Assembly: GCF_010389155.1 (NCBI RefSeq)
Contig: NC_057762.1
Coordinates: forward strand, 38,748,055 to 38,812,054
Source of the DNA: Erigeron canadensis
Taxonomy: Eukaryota; Streptophyta; Magnoliopsida; Asterales; Asteraceae
DNA: 64,000 nt
Direction of reading: 5' to 3'
Under the pieces are notes generated by a model. The model ran no database searches. It saw only the letters and a list, made by a program, of their open reading frames with translations, and had not been told where the DNA came from. Numbering within the stretch: position 1 is the first letter of the stretch; every line of letters begins with the position of its first letter. The position numbers were made by a program, and so were the translations under genes. Of the stretch, positions 37,878-47,989 are shown in pieces.

Positions 37878-39233
37878 TTGAGCAAAATGGCAACGGTGAC
37901 CTTCAATCATCTTCGTAATGAAGTGTGGGTAGAAGTACTTGAAAGAAGCTCACTTGAGGAACGTGAGATGAATGCGGTAGTCTCTGAAGAAGACCCCAAC
38001 TGGATGACTCCAATAAAATCGTTCATAGCAAGTAGGGAACTACCCAAAGATGGTGAAGAAGCAAAAAAGATAAGAATGAAGTCACCAATGTATACCCTCA
38101 GTGACGGTGTCTTATATAGAAAAAATTACTTGGGGCCTTTGTTACGATGTGTAGGTCCAACTGAAGCAAATTATGTGGTAAGAGAGGTCCATGAAGGATC
38201 GTGCGGAATGCACGCGGGGCCACGGGCCTTTGTAAGGAAGCTTATGAAATTAGGCTACTTTTGGCCCTCCATGCATCATACATGCTTTGAAGAAATAAAG
38301 ACATGTAGGGCGTGCCAAGTTCACGCACCAATTCCCAAAGGCCCAAAGAATGAGATGATATCGGTGACATCCCCATGGCCATTCTATAAGTGGGGGATGG
38401 ACATCGTTGGACCATTCCCAAAAGCACCTGGTGGTTTTAAATTCCTAATCGTGGCCATAGATTATTTCACTAAATGGGTGGAAGCCAAGGCGCTAGTAAG
38501 CATCAGTGGCAAGCAAGTGAAAAAGTTTGTTTGGGACAACATTGTGTGTCGTTTTGGTTTACTAGGAGCATTGGTCACAGATAATGGGAAGCAGTTCGTT
38601 GAAAATCCATTTAAGTCTTGGTGCCAAGAAATGCAAATAAAGCAAATAGTTGTGTCAGTGGCATATCCACAAGGCAATGGCCAAGTTGAAAGGGCCAACC
38701 GAAGCATGGTTGATGCAATCAAAAGAAGGCTCCACCGAGAAGGAAGTCACTGGATGGATCATTTAACACATGTTCTTTGGGCACATAGGACGATGCAAAA
38801 AACAAGCAATGGTGAAACACCGTTTAACCTCACTTATGGCACAGAAGCAGTGATCCCTATGGAGATAGGCATGCCAACATACCGAACTTCGGCTCGTCTT
38901 ACAGAAACTAATGAGGAGGATCTAAGGATGAACCTCAATCTCCTGGAGGAGCGACGAGAATTTGCAGCAATAAAAGAAGCTAAATGCAAGCGCCAGATTG
39001 AAAAATACTACAACCAAAGGGTGAAGAAATCAACCTTCAAGGAGGGAGATCTGGTGTACCGAAAGAATGAAGCCAGCAAGGCAGCAAACCAAGGCAAGCT
39101 TGGTCCAAATTGGGAAGGACCATATGTTGTCGCGAAAGCACTCAGGTCCGGATCCTATAACTTGAAAACAATTGCATGTGAAGAGCTTCCAAGGCCATGG
39201 CATGGTACTCACCTTCGCAAATGCTATATGTAA
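37878..39233 (+). CDS. int: Pol: integrase
   Basis: A 451-codon frame in phase with the preceding pol part and separated from it only by the TAG codon at 37842. It starts inside the end of the aRNH linker (ADVLSKMA is just upstream or at the start). The zinc-binding HHCC region (H..H near 105-112, CRACQ near 143-147) is followed by the catalytic triad D175, D235 and E271 (D-35-E between the last two) and a C-terminal DNA-binding region. It would insert the cDNA into the genome. No chromodomain is seen, as expected for Tat. Confidence 0.92.
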   Translation: MSKMATVTFNHLRNEVWVEVLERSSLEEREMNAVVSEEDPNWMTPIKSFIASRELPKDGEEAKKIRMKSPMYTLSDGVLYRKNYLGPLLRCVGPTEANYVVREVHEGSCGMHAGPRAFVRKLMKLGYFWPSMHHTCFEEIKTCRACQVHAPIPKGPKNEMISVTSPWPFYKWGMDIVGPFPKAPGGFKFLIVAIDYFTKWVEAKALVSISGKQVKKFVWDNIVCRFGLLGALVTDNGKQFVENPFKSWCQEMQIKQIVVSVAYPQGNGQVERANRSMVDAIKRRLHREGSHWMDHLTHVLWAHRTMQKTSNGETPFNLTYGTEAVIPMEIGMPTYRTSARLTETNEEDLRMNLNLLEERREFAAIKEAKCKRQIEKYYNQRVKKSTFKEGDLVYRKNEASKAANQGKLGPNWEGPYVVAKALRSGSYNLKTIACEELPRPWHGTHLRKCYM

Positions 39234-39640
39234 GCTAAATAAGTTAGGGTGAGTGGTTACACAAAGCTTAATGGTTTCTTTTTTTCTTTAATCTTCTTGT
39301 AACCAATGTAAGACCCCCATGTAATAATTTTAATATGAAGTATGAAGCACATCTCCTACGGGATTGATGATGCCTTTGCCTATAAGCATGAAAGTCTTTG
39401 CTCATCTAAAATGCCATACACATTCCCATCAATTAACTTGGCAAAAGAAAACATAAGGATCATGAATGATCCAGAGGATGCAAAGACATGCTTACAAGGT
39501 ACCGCAACGATGGTACAACACATGCGAAAGGCAAAATACTTAGATGAAATTTATTTCATCAAATAAACAATTTGATTCACACGAAGTGAACTAAAAGACA
39601 TCTGAACAAGAGATGCAATATATAAATGTGCGCATATATA
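39234..39640 (+). other. Spacer after integrase
   Basis: Non-coding part of the element between integrase and the repeat array. The 74-codon frame at 39342-39566 has no recognised domain. Confidence 0.5.
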
Positions 39641-40570
39641 GGTTGGGCTGCCCCCTCTCAAAGCCCCATTCTAAGGAAGCAGGCTTCCTAAAGAATGACG
39701 TAAGGTTGAGCGACCTCACAAAATTAGCTCCATGTACTCGACAACGGTCTGGTACATTGACAGGTTGAGCACCTACTAATTAACCTCCCTACTGGTGAAG
39801 CAACCATGCCTCGCCAGGTTGGTAAATAAAGCTAAGTATGTTAATGGGATGCCTTAACGACTTACTTAGCATAAATATGCTACGAGCATAATAAAAAATA
39901 AAAATAAAAAAGAAGCAAAATAGCTTCATACGCTCAACAAAGGTTGGGTACACCAATAAACAACATTGCTACGCGCATAAATAAAGGAGCAAAGCAACTT
40001 CATATACTCGACCACGGTCAGTACATAGATAAATTAATGCTCTATAAAAAATTAGAAGCAAATCAGGTGCATGTTTTTGACAACAGTTGTTACAATGATA
40101 AATAAAGGTTCTGTTAGGACCGAGAAGCAAATCAGCTTCATATATACAACGCTTTGGTGCATAAAAGCTCAAAAGCTAAAGAGACGCAGATTAGCTTCAT
40201 ATACTCAACAACGGTTGGGTATATTAACAAATAAAAGCTTAAAAGCTGGAAAGAAGCAGGATAGCTTCATATACTCAACAACGGGTTGGTATAAATTCCA
40301 GAAGGACACAAGTTAGCCTTATTTACTCGACAACCATTGGGCAGATAATGATGAAGAAGAATGCTACACATATAAAAAAGAAGCAGAGTAGCTTCATATA
40401 TTCAATTATGATTGGGTATAATAACAAAGAAAGGCCCTCCTATCATCAAATAGTGAATCAAATCCATATCGAGTACAACAAGGAACAAAGACTCCAAGGC
40501 ACAAAAGCAACAATCTAGCTGAAAGTATTCAACAATGGTTGGGTACTGGGAAGAACTTTTATGGCTACAA
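39640..40570 (+). repeat. Degenerate tandem array inside retrotransposon
   Basis: About nine imperfect units (period mostly 65-130 bp) carry AGCTTCATATACTCAACAACGG-like cores followed by GGTTGGGTA. Clear units begin near 39735, 39918, 39985, 40125, 40190, 40265, 40315, 40395 and 40530. Tat-lineage elements often carry tandem repeats between pol and the 3' LTR. The array is non-coding. Confidence 0.75.
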
Positions 40571-40880
40571 AGCAAAATCAATATCAAAAGCATGTAATCT
40601 TCAAAATTTCAAAAAAGCAAAGCTGCTCAAAATGCCAGTCAAGAGGCAAAACTGCCGCAACTGATTTAAAGGAGCAGAGAACCTGAAAGAAAATATCAAG
40701 CTACAAATATAAAAGGGTACATGTGCTACCTCAATTAAACAGATAATAAGACAACATAGATGAAGTAGCAAAAGATGACATCCATAATAGCATTGTTCAA
40801 AGAAAAGATCCAACTACGACATTGTTGGACAAACCGAACGATAACTGTATCATTACAAACATTAGATAAAAGCAAAGAAA

Positions 40881-43435
40881 CTAAACATCAGAAGGAGTGG
40901 AAGCAACCGGTGGGTCTGGAGAAACAACCTTCAGATCTTCAATGGAACCACCAACACATTTGGATAACCGCTCAAAATACTCAAAGCGTAAGGTATTGAA
41001 AGAGTTAACAGCCTCTTCAAAAAGAGCCGGAGCAGAAGGGTCATAGCCAGCAGTTTTTTCAAGGGGTCGCTTTGATTGAGCACTCCGATATCCGGCACGA
41101 ATACCATCTTGTAGTCCAGAGGCACTGCCGGTACTACCAACATTATCAATCCCACTTAAATATTGGGAAGATTGGCGCAACTGGTCCAAGGCAAAAAAAT
41201 AGCCTTCACTAATGATCCACTTGTTCACATTGGACAACTCCACATTTTTACCTTCAAGAAAAGCATTACGATCAGATAATTGTTGTACCTTTTCTTTAAG
41301 AGCTACATTCTCTGCTTCCCGCTTCTCCTTCTCTGATGTAACTTCAGAAGTATTTGCACCAAGAGTCTTACAAAGCTCATCAGCTTCTTTTTGAGCCTCA
41401 TGAAGTTGAGTTGTAACAGCCTCCAATTCTTTCTGATGCTTTGACTCAGCTGAAGCAAGACGAGTGGTAGCATCCTTGCCACTCTCAACAGCTTGTCTCA
41501 AAGACAAAATAGTATCTCCAGAAGCAGACAAAAGTGCTTCCAATTTCTCAATTTGTTTTGGGTGCTTCAACTTCAATGGCTCCATCCAACTGTCCCTGCA
41601 AAACAGATACTTCTTTCTTGAGCTTCTCTATGTCACTGTCCCACTCACTCAATTGAGTCCTAAGCCTCTGTGATCGATGTTTTCTACGTGTATCAGAATC
41701 AATCCGATTGGTCCACCTTTGACGAACATGAGGAAGCAAAACACACAAGCGGTAGAGAAGAACATTTGTCTCATTAGAGAGATCTTGATCAGAAACGGTT
41801 TGAATGCGTTTATACTCGGCTGGAGTGGCTAAATGATTAGTATAATCTTCACAAACACGAGGGTTATCCAAGAAAGTGTCACGACAAGTTTCCCAATATG
41901 GAACATATCTCTCAGAACTTATAAAGTTATAATCTTCATTGGGTAACTCCCCTCCCACAATTTCAGCCTTAGATGAATCAGGCACAATATTTTTAGAACC
42001 ACCACTGGTTTCTGCATCAAAAATGTTATCAGCATCAAAGCGGTAATTACCATGGGGACCTTCAAAAGCGGGAGGCTCTGTAGAAAAAGCAGCAGCAAAC
42101 TCATTGAAAGTACTATTAGAATCAAAAAGGCGAAGCGACTTACCACCAAAACTCTGACGTATGACATGAGGAGACTCTTCGACATTTTTCACAGAAGGAT
42201 CCGGCATAAGAGGGCCAGATGATCCTTTAATCAAGCTTTTCTTCTTGGGAGAAAGAGGAACTTCAGCAGCTTCATTAGAAGCATGGACCTCCTCAAAAGG
42301 AGAAGAACCAGAGGAGGGTACACCTTCCGATCCCTTACCAGATGATTTAGTAAGATTAACCCGGATCCTCTTTATAGAAGTAGAAACAGCTTTGTCACCA
42401 CGAGTAGAAGCTTTTGGTCTTTTAGAACCAACCACAACAACAGAAGAAGAGGGAGTAGTGGATGGTCGAAGGAATGTCACTAACTCCGTGGAAGGGGGAA
42501 CCAGAACATTGGGAACACGCTCCAACAGAGGACGCTCCCCATTAGCAACAGGTTTTTCACCAAAAGAAAACACGGTATCTTTTGGCAAAAAGATTAATTT
42601 GAGAAGATTTATTTTTGTAGCACAAAGCAAAAAATCATATATACAAATCGAGATAAAATAATAAATCTGCGAATAAATAGACTTATGAAAAGATGAAAAA
42701 AAAGGGAACAAGAAAAATACCTTCACCCTCAAAAAACACCACAGGCTCCTTATCCGGAGAGAACCAATGACGACTGATCCCAGTCTGAAGGAGGACCTCT
42801 TCAGGGAAGCTACGAAAGGGTGCAGGATGCTCAACCAATCGGGTATACAAATCCTCGTCATAACTTGACGAAACAGGGGACGGGTCAGATATATCTTCTT
42901 TAACATCCCTGTAGTGCATCCGAACAGGCACCACCACATGGTCGATCCAAAAGAAGCGATCCTTCCAATCTTTCAAACCATCGGGAAGGTCGGTAACACA
43001 AGGACGAGCGGGATTACCTTTCCCAACCAATTTGCGCCTCTCAAAAGTAAACCAATCCTCACTTTTCGCCAATTTATAAAACATTCGAAAAAGATCCAAA
43101 GTTGGTTCCCCTCCATAAGCACGGCAAAGAACCTCAAAGTGGGTAATTTTAGCCACACCCAGTGGAGTAAGCTGGGATATGTGGACCCTAAAATATTCGA
43201 TAACTGAAAGAAACAGGCGTGTAAAAGGTATACGGACGCCTGCGAAATCAAACAATTTGGTGTATAGAGCAACCTTACCTTGAGGTGCACCAGAGATGGA
43301 CGAACCAGGAGAAGGAAGCATAGGATGATACTGATCCGATATATGGAAGACTCGAACAAATTCCTTGAGGCTACCTTCGGTTAAAGTCGAAGAAGTGGAA
43401 GACATGTTGTCCTTTCCCATGTTGTCCTTCACCAT
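40881..43435 (-). pseudogene. Antisense spliced gene of Tat element
   Basis: Read opposite to gag-pol. The first exon (43435-42721, start MVKDNMGKDNMSS) encodes a domain like the plant 'putative gypsy type transposon' family (GVRIPFTRLF, LTPLGVAKITHF). A donor (GTATTT at 42720) and an acceptor at 42579 bound a 142 bp intron that joins in phase (..FEGE-D-TVFSFG). Exon 2 runs from 42578, with a Ser-rich linker, then a Leu/Glu/Lys coiled coil. Near 41555-41580, in an A-rich run, the frame shifts by one base. The coiled coil (KQIEKLEALLSASG.., LHEAQKEADEL) continues in the other frame to a stop at 40881. Such antisense genes are known in Tat elements, but their function is not established. This copy is broken by the frameshift. 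Confidence 0.75.
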
Positions 43436-43792
43436 GGAGGCGGCGGCTTCAACAAAAAAGAGGAGGAGAAGTTTTTTGAGAGAAAATTTTAGGGTAAAAG
43501 AAAAGGTGTGTAAAAAAAAAGAAATGAGAAGGAAAGCATGGTATATATAGGCCTCCAAAAGGGCCTTAAATGCTGATGGGCCAGATCAACAACACTAGCC
43601 CATAGGGTTAGGTACTGCAGAAAATAAGAGCCAATGAAAAAAGGGCAAGTCGCAATAAAAAGAATAAAATGGTACATACCTTAAATATAGTGCAAAAAAA
43701 AAAAATACTTAATTGATTTATTAAAAGAACCAAAAAGAGCTTGCAAGAACGTATAGTCTAGCACAGCGATAGCCAAACCAACACTGTACTAG

Positions 43793-43802
43793 ACTGGGGG
43801 GA
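43793..43802 (+). promoter_or_regulatory. Polypurine tract
   Basis: A G-rich purine run (ggggga, to 43802) lies immediately before the 3' LTR, as needed for plus-strand priming during reverse transcription. Confidence 0.75.
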
Positions 43803-44422
43803 TGATGACGTAGCATTTCATGAGTTTCATCTTGGAAGCAGAACCTCCAGTAAGGAAGCACAAGCTTCATCTGGAGCCAACTAATTAGAAGGATCACCAA
43901 AGCAGAATTCTTAATGGGTAAGAAAAGGTATAGGTTATTAACCAAGGGACAACCCCAATACTCGAGGGACCACCCACAGGTGATAGCCTTGAGTTTGGTC
44001 ACCCCCATTACATGATGGATAATACCATTGCCCCATCAGAGCTAGTTATTATCCACATCCCATTTGCCTATAAATACCACATGCTCACCAACAGTAAATC
44101 ATTCACTTCTTTCACTATTTCAATATTTACTCTCAAGCTTTCTCTCTCTAAACATAAATATCATACGTTATATTCTGCTTCATCCGGGGTTTGGTTCCAA
44201 CCAAACCGTGGCGTATAATTCTACTCCTAACAAGGATTGAATTACCAAGAGGGAATCGCCACCCGAAGGAGGATTCTCCTTCGGCCCTTCTAACGATTGT
44301 GTGTTCCACCGTGTGCAGTTCATCCTTTATTCACCAAGAGGGACCAGACTACACCTGGTCCATCCTAAAGTAAGAACCAGACTTTACCTGGTCCATCCCG
44401 AAGTAGGTCCATTACTTCATCA
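43803..44422 (+). repeat. 3' LTR of Tat retrotransposon
   Basis: 620 bp, colinear with the 5' LTR without any gap. I count 10 substitutions, of which two adjacent ones are transversions and the rest transitions. TATA box at 44069-44076. Confidence 0.95.
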
Positions 44423-44427
44423 GAGAA

Positions 44428-44552
44428 CGAGATATTGACTATGAACCGTACAAGTATTCGGAGGAAAAAACTCAAAACTTTGTTATCCTTAAGATTTGAA
44501 CTCAAGACCTTGGTTAAAATTAAGAGTATCTCTAACCAGCTAGGCTCGACAT
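44428..44552 (-). repeat. Right half of split tRNA-derived SINE
   Basis: On the minus strand it reads TAGCCTAGCTGGTTAGAG (A-box-like) and then GAGTTCAAATCTT (B-box-like), the internal RNA polymerase III promoter of tRNA-derived SINEs. The rest continues across the LTR element at 33193-33247. The SINE therefore predates the retrotransposon. Confidence 0.55.
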
Positions 44553-44684
44553 TAAGAAGTGTTTTGTGAAAAATAGAAAAATAATACTTGTATGGATTAT
44601 TGGAGGAATGTAATAATAAAGTATTATAGCATGTTTTATATGAATTTCTCTATGTATTGTTAAGCAGTCATTGGTAAACTAAAC

Positions 44685-45264
44685 TTTAATTAAAGAGAAA
44701 ATAACCTCAATATCCAAAATTTTTTTAAAATTTATCAATTTATCCAAGTTTTTTTAGATTTTAACAAAATACCCACAAAAATCGCAATAATTTTGAAAAA
44801 TCGCAATGAGATTGTTAAAATCGTAATAAGATTATGAAAATCGCATAAAGATGATGAAAATCGGATAAAGAACATAGAAAATCGTATAAAGAACTTAAAA
44901 AATCTCATTAAAGAACATTAAAAAATCGCATAAAGATTTCAGAATCGCATAAAGAACTTGATAATCGCATAAATAACTTATATCCTCATAATGAACTTTA
45001 TGTGTACAAAATCTTTATGAAATTTATAAAATCTTTATGAGATTTATAAAATCTTTATGCGATTATGTTAAATCTTTATGCGATTTTGTTAAATCTTTAT
45101 GCGATTTTTGAAATGTCATTGCGATTTTATATAATCTCGTTGCGATTTTTGGAGTTTTATTGCGATTTTGTTAGTTATTTTGTAAAAATCCTAAAAAAGT
45201 TAGATATATTGATATATTTTTTTAAAAAAATTAGGTATTGAGGTTATTTTTTCTTAATTAAAAG
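44685..45264. mobile_element. Fold-back element with 20-21 bp unit arrays
   Basis: A 580 bp near-palindrome. Outer arms of about 95 bp (TTTAATTAAAGAG-AAAATAACC on the left, its inverse on the right) enclose two opposed arrays. On the left (44778-44980) are about ten units of the type AAAATCGCATAAAGA with 20-21 bp spacing. On the right (45011-45175) are about eight units of the inverse, ATCTTTATGCGATTTT. A transcript would fold into a long imperfect hairpin. There is no coding capacity. Superfamily is unassigned, because no clear target duplication was found. Confidence 0.7.
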
Positions 45265-45641
45265 ACTAGCTCAACACGCTGGCCTCGAACGAGTGAATGA
45301 CTACTACATAAGTACGAGTTATATGAACCAACTGATTTAGAATCTTTTAATATATACTTGTTAGATGTTTAAGTTGAGAAAGAACTAAATTCGTAGTTCA
45401 TCAGACTTAAATTATGTGATGTGTATGTCGGTGAATCTGAGATTTTGCCACAAACATTAAGTCACCTCATGTGTTAATTATTAATCGGTTGCATAGGGAT
45501 GAGACTTTTCCAATTATGGCTTTTTAAGGAAGCCAAGATCAGTATAACCTCTACAATAAATTAATAGAGTGCTCGATTAATTAACAATTTAGATAAGTTA
45601 ATAAATTGTTCTGTACAATTTGTGAAAATTATTTTGAATTA

Positions 45642-46088
45642 TCTATACTATATAATATAATATAATACTATCTTATAAAGCATTTTGTCATTTTTCAAAT
45701 TCTCAATTAAGGATTTAAACTATCTAAATTACCCCTCTTATTTATTCAATAATACATTAATACCCATAAATTTCAACCACTCATTTTTCTCTCTCTTATC
45801 AAATCTCAACCACTTTTTTTTTTATCTCTCCCCCATAAATCATTTTATTCCTCTAATTCATTCAAAATCTTTTATCTCAAAAACCGTATATCGATAAACT
45901 ATAAAAATTGTGTAGGCGTTCTTAAAGTTTCATGTTCTTTCATTAGAGATGTCATTCGATATACCTTCGACGAATTTTAAATCCGAGGGTGGAGCCCGTA
46001 CGGCTAAGACATTTGGCTATCATACTCTATGACTTGACTTATCACATCCACCATCTCATCGCTGCAACGTGCGTGTACTATCTCTCAT
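45642..46088 (+). mobile_element. Helitron-like element, related to 31195 copy
   Basis: Starts A|TCTATACTATATAATA, the usual TC start of short plant Helitrons. It ends after a GC-rich stretch GCTGCAACGTGCG near 46060-46073. The interior matches, in reverse, the element at 31195-31673. The exact 3' end is decayed (CTCAT or similar). Confidence 0.55.
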
Positions 46089-46453
46089 ATTAATAAACAA
46101 ACTACTCTCCCTTCCTTTCAGTTCTCTACATTTAAAATACCTAAAATACCCTTAATTTTCAACACATTCTTAACTCACACACTAAATCTACCTAATATAT
46201 CCCTAAAATATTTTACACTCATATTTATCCAAACTATTTATTTCCTTTATTAATTAATTTAAATATTTCTACCTAATATCTCTATAATATTCTTATTAAA
46301 GTTATTTGCAAAAGATACATTTCTTAATCATAAAATAACTACATTACCATTTACGTTAATTACTTTGAGACTAATAACCACACCGTTACCACCACCGCCA
46401 CTAGCACCACCCGTTGTCGCCACCGTCGCCGCATTGCGCGGGTACCCATCTCG
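46089..46453 (+). mobile_element. Helitron-like segment ending in CTCG
   Basis: A C/A-rich stretch ends in a CCACC-rich run, CCGCATTGCGCGG hairpin sequence, about eight bases, CTCG (46450-46453) and T. It lies directly after the preceding element and probably belongs to the same group. Confidence 0.45.
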
Positions 46454-46639
46454 TTATTTAATAAAACAAATCACCCTATTTTTCCTTAAATTTTTTCTTT
46501 AAAAAGTCTAAAATACCCTTCTCTTTGATTTACTAATTTAAACATCTTTACCTAATATACCTATAATTCATACGGCTCATACGGGGTGGGTCGATGGGTA
46601 TTCAATTGTGTTACCGGGGCTAGGGTTCCGTCCATTACC

Positions 46640-46853
46640 CTTTTTTTTCCTAATATACCTATAATAACCTTAATGAAATAACTTACCATTTAGATCTCTC
46701 AACCCTTAAAATAACTACACTACCACCTTTTACATCAATTATTTTTATATTCACCACCAATGTCGGTCCACCACTGTCAATACCACCACCTCCGCCACCT
46801 ATAGCCGTCATCAATACTTTCATCACCGCCGCATTGCACGATTATAATTCTAA
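46640..46853 (+). mobile_element. Helitron-like 3' segment ending CTAA-T
   Basis: Partial copy of the preceding segment, with the same order: cctaatatacctataat, ttaaaataactacactacca, a CCACC-rich run, then CGCCGCATTGCACG and CTAA followed by T. CTAA fits the CTRR consensus. The 5' end is not defined. Confidence 0.45.
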
Positions 46854-46962
46854 TCTTTGTTAAATTACCAAGACATAAAATGTAATAAGACATGTAGTAT
46901 TTGTTAATCAACTACAACTATAATTCTATAAATGTCTTTTTTAAAATAATCTAGAGCTATAA

Positions 46963-47250
46963 GACTATCTCCAATGGGGTGCTTTTGGATATCCTTTGCG
47001 GTTGAAGCTTGTCCAAAATTAAGGATTTTTTGAAGGATGTCCTTACCTAAAGGCATGCCCTTACTTGTTCTTACTTAATATATTTTTGTTTTTAGTTGGT
47101 GGTAAAAGGATATCTAAGGATGTTTATATGGTTGGAGATAAAATTATATGATTTGAAGGATTTATAATGATGTATAAGGATATGTAAGGATACGATGTGG
47201 CAGCTCAAGGACGCCTACGCCTATGGGCGTCCTTGGCATTGGAGATAGCC
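46963..47250. mobile_element. Tourist-like MITE copy 2
   Basis: Same family as 6292-6569: GACTATCTCCAATGGGGTGC at the left, CATTGGAGATAGCC at the right, TAA (46960-46962) on the left. It is joined directly to copy 3. Confidence 0.75.
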
Positions 47251-47515
47251 TACCCTTGGGTGCCCTTAGGTGTACTTAGATATCCTTTGCCGTTGAAGCT
47301 TGTCCAAAACTAAGGATTTTTTTGAATGATGCGCTTACTTGTCCTTACCTAATATATTTTTGTTTTTAGTTGAGGTAAAAGAATATGTAAGGATGTTTGT
47401 ATGGTTGAAGATATTATTAGATTTGAAGGATTTGTAAAGATATATAAGGATTTGTAAAGATATGATGTGGCAACTCAAACACGCTAAAAACATCCTTAGC
47501 ATTAGAGAGATAGCC
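47251..47515. mobile_element. Tourist-like MITE copy 3, left-truncated
   Basis: A third copy follows without spacer, lacking the first dozen or so bases of the left terminus, and ends GAGATAGCC followed by TAA (47516-47518). Copies 2 and 3 together are bounded by TAA on both sides, so they may have moved or been duplicated as a dimer. Confidence 0.65.
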
Positions 47516-47518
47516 TAA

Positions 47519-47980
47519 TAAACGATCAGAGCAATAATCAATTTATGCGAAATGACATAAAGGACGGTTGTAAATAGGAAAGGTTGTTAAATTGTTATCG
47601 CCTATGCGCCAAACAATTCAAACGCAATAAAAGTTAATAACAAAAAAGTGCTTCGAAATTCAATGTCATCAAATGAGATACTTTACAATATTCGATTATC
47701 TTTCAATCTTTGTAAGGTTACATAGAATTAATATTCGGTATTAATTATGCACTTTTATTTTGATGGTAGTACTGAACAAATATGCGTAACGAATCTTAAA
47801 TATTTTTTGAAAGTTTACGAGTAGATTCCTTCACGTTACTTATGTTAGAGTAATCTAAGCTTTAGAATGAAAATCAAAAACCAAGATTTAAGAATAATTA
47901 TTGAATTTCATTATTTTATTTTTTAAATAGCTTTAATATTGATATTAATAATACAATGTTTTGGCAAGATGCCAAAATAT
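47519..47980. other. Intergenic DNA with perfect 8 bp hairpin
   Basis: AT-rich, no gene. TTTTGGCA-AGA-TGCCAAAA at 47959-47977 is a perfect short hairpin just beyond the 3' side of the LINE fragment. Confidence 0.4.
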
Positions 47981-47989
47981 AAACAAAAG

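Larger units (their letters stand above)
33248..44422 (+). mobile_element. Tat-lineage Ty3/gypsy LTR retrotransposon
   Basis: An 11,175 bp element. The two LTRs are both exactly 620 bp and the element is flanked by GAGAA on each side (33243-33247 and 44423-44427). Order inside: 5' LTR, primer-binding site, gag, protease, reverse transcriptase, RNase H, a second (archaeal-type) RNase H, integrase, a tandem-repeat region, a spliced antisense gene, polypurine tract, 3' LTR. The double RNase H and the extra gene between integrase and 3' LTR mark the Tat group. By my count the LTRs differ at 10 of 620 positions (1.6%), mostly transitions, so the insertion is young (order of one million years or less at usual plant rates). 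Three stops in gag-pol and a frameshift in the antisense gene make this copy non-autonomous. Confidence 0.95.

Noticed and set aside
40000..40560. CRISPR-like spacing of repeats
   Set aside because: The units are degenerate and unevenly spaced, lie inside a plant retrotransposon and there are no cas genes.
42245..42661. 138-codon plus-strand frame at 42.2-42.7 kb
   Set aside because: It is complementary to the antisense gene's Ser-rich linker and intron and looks like a shadow.
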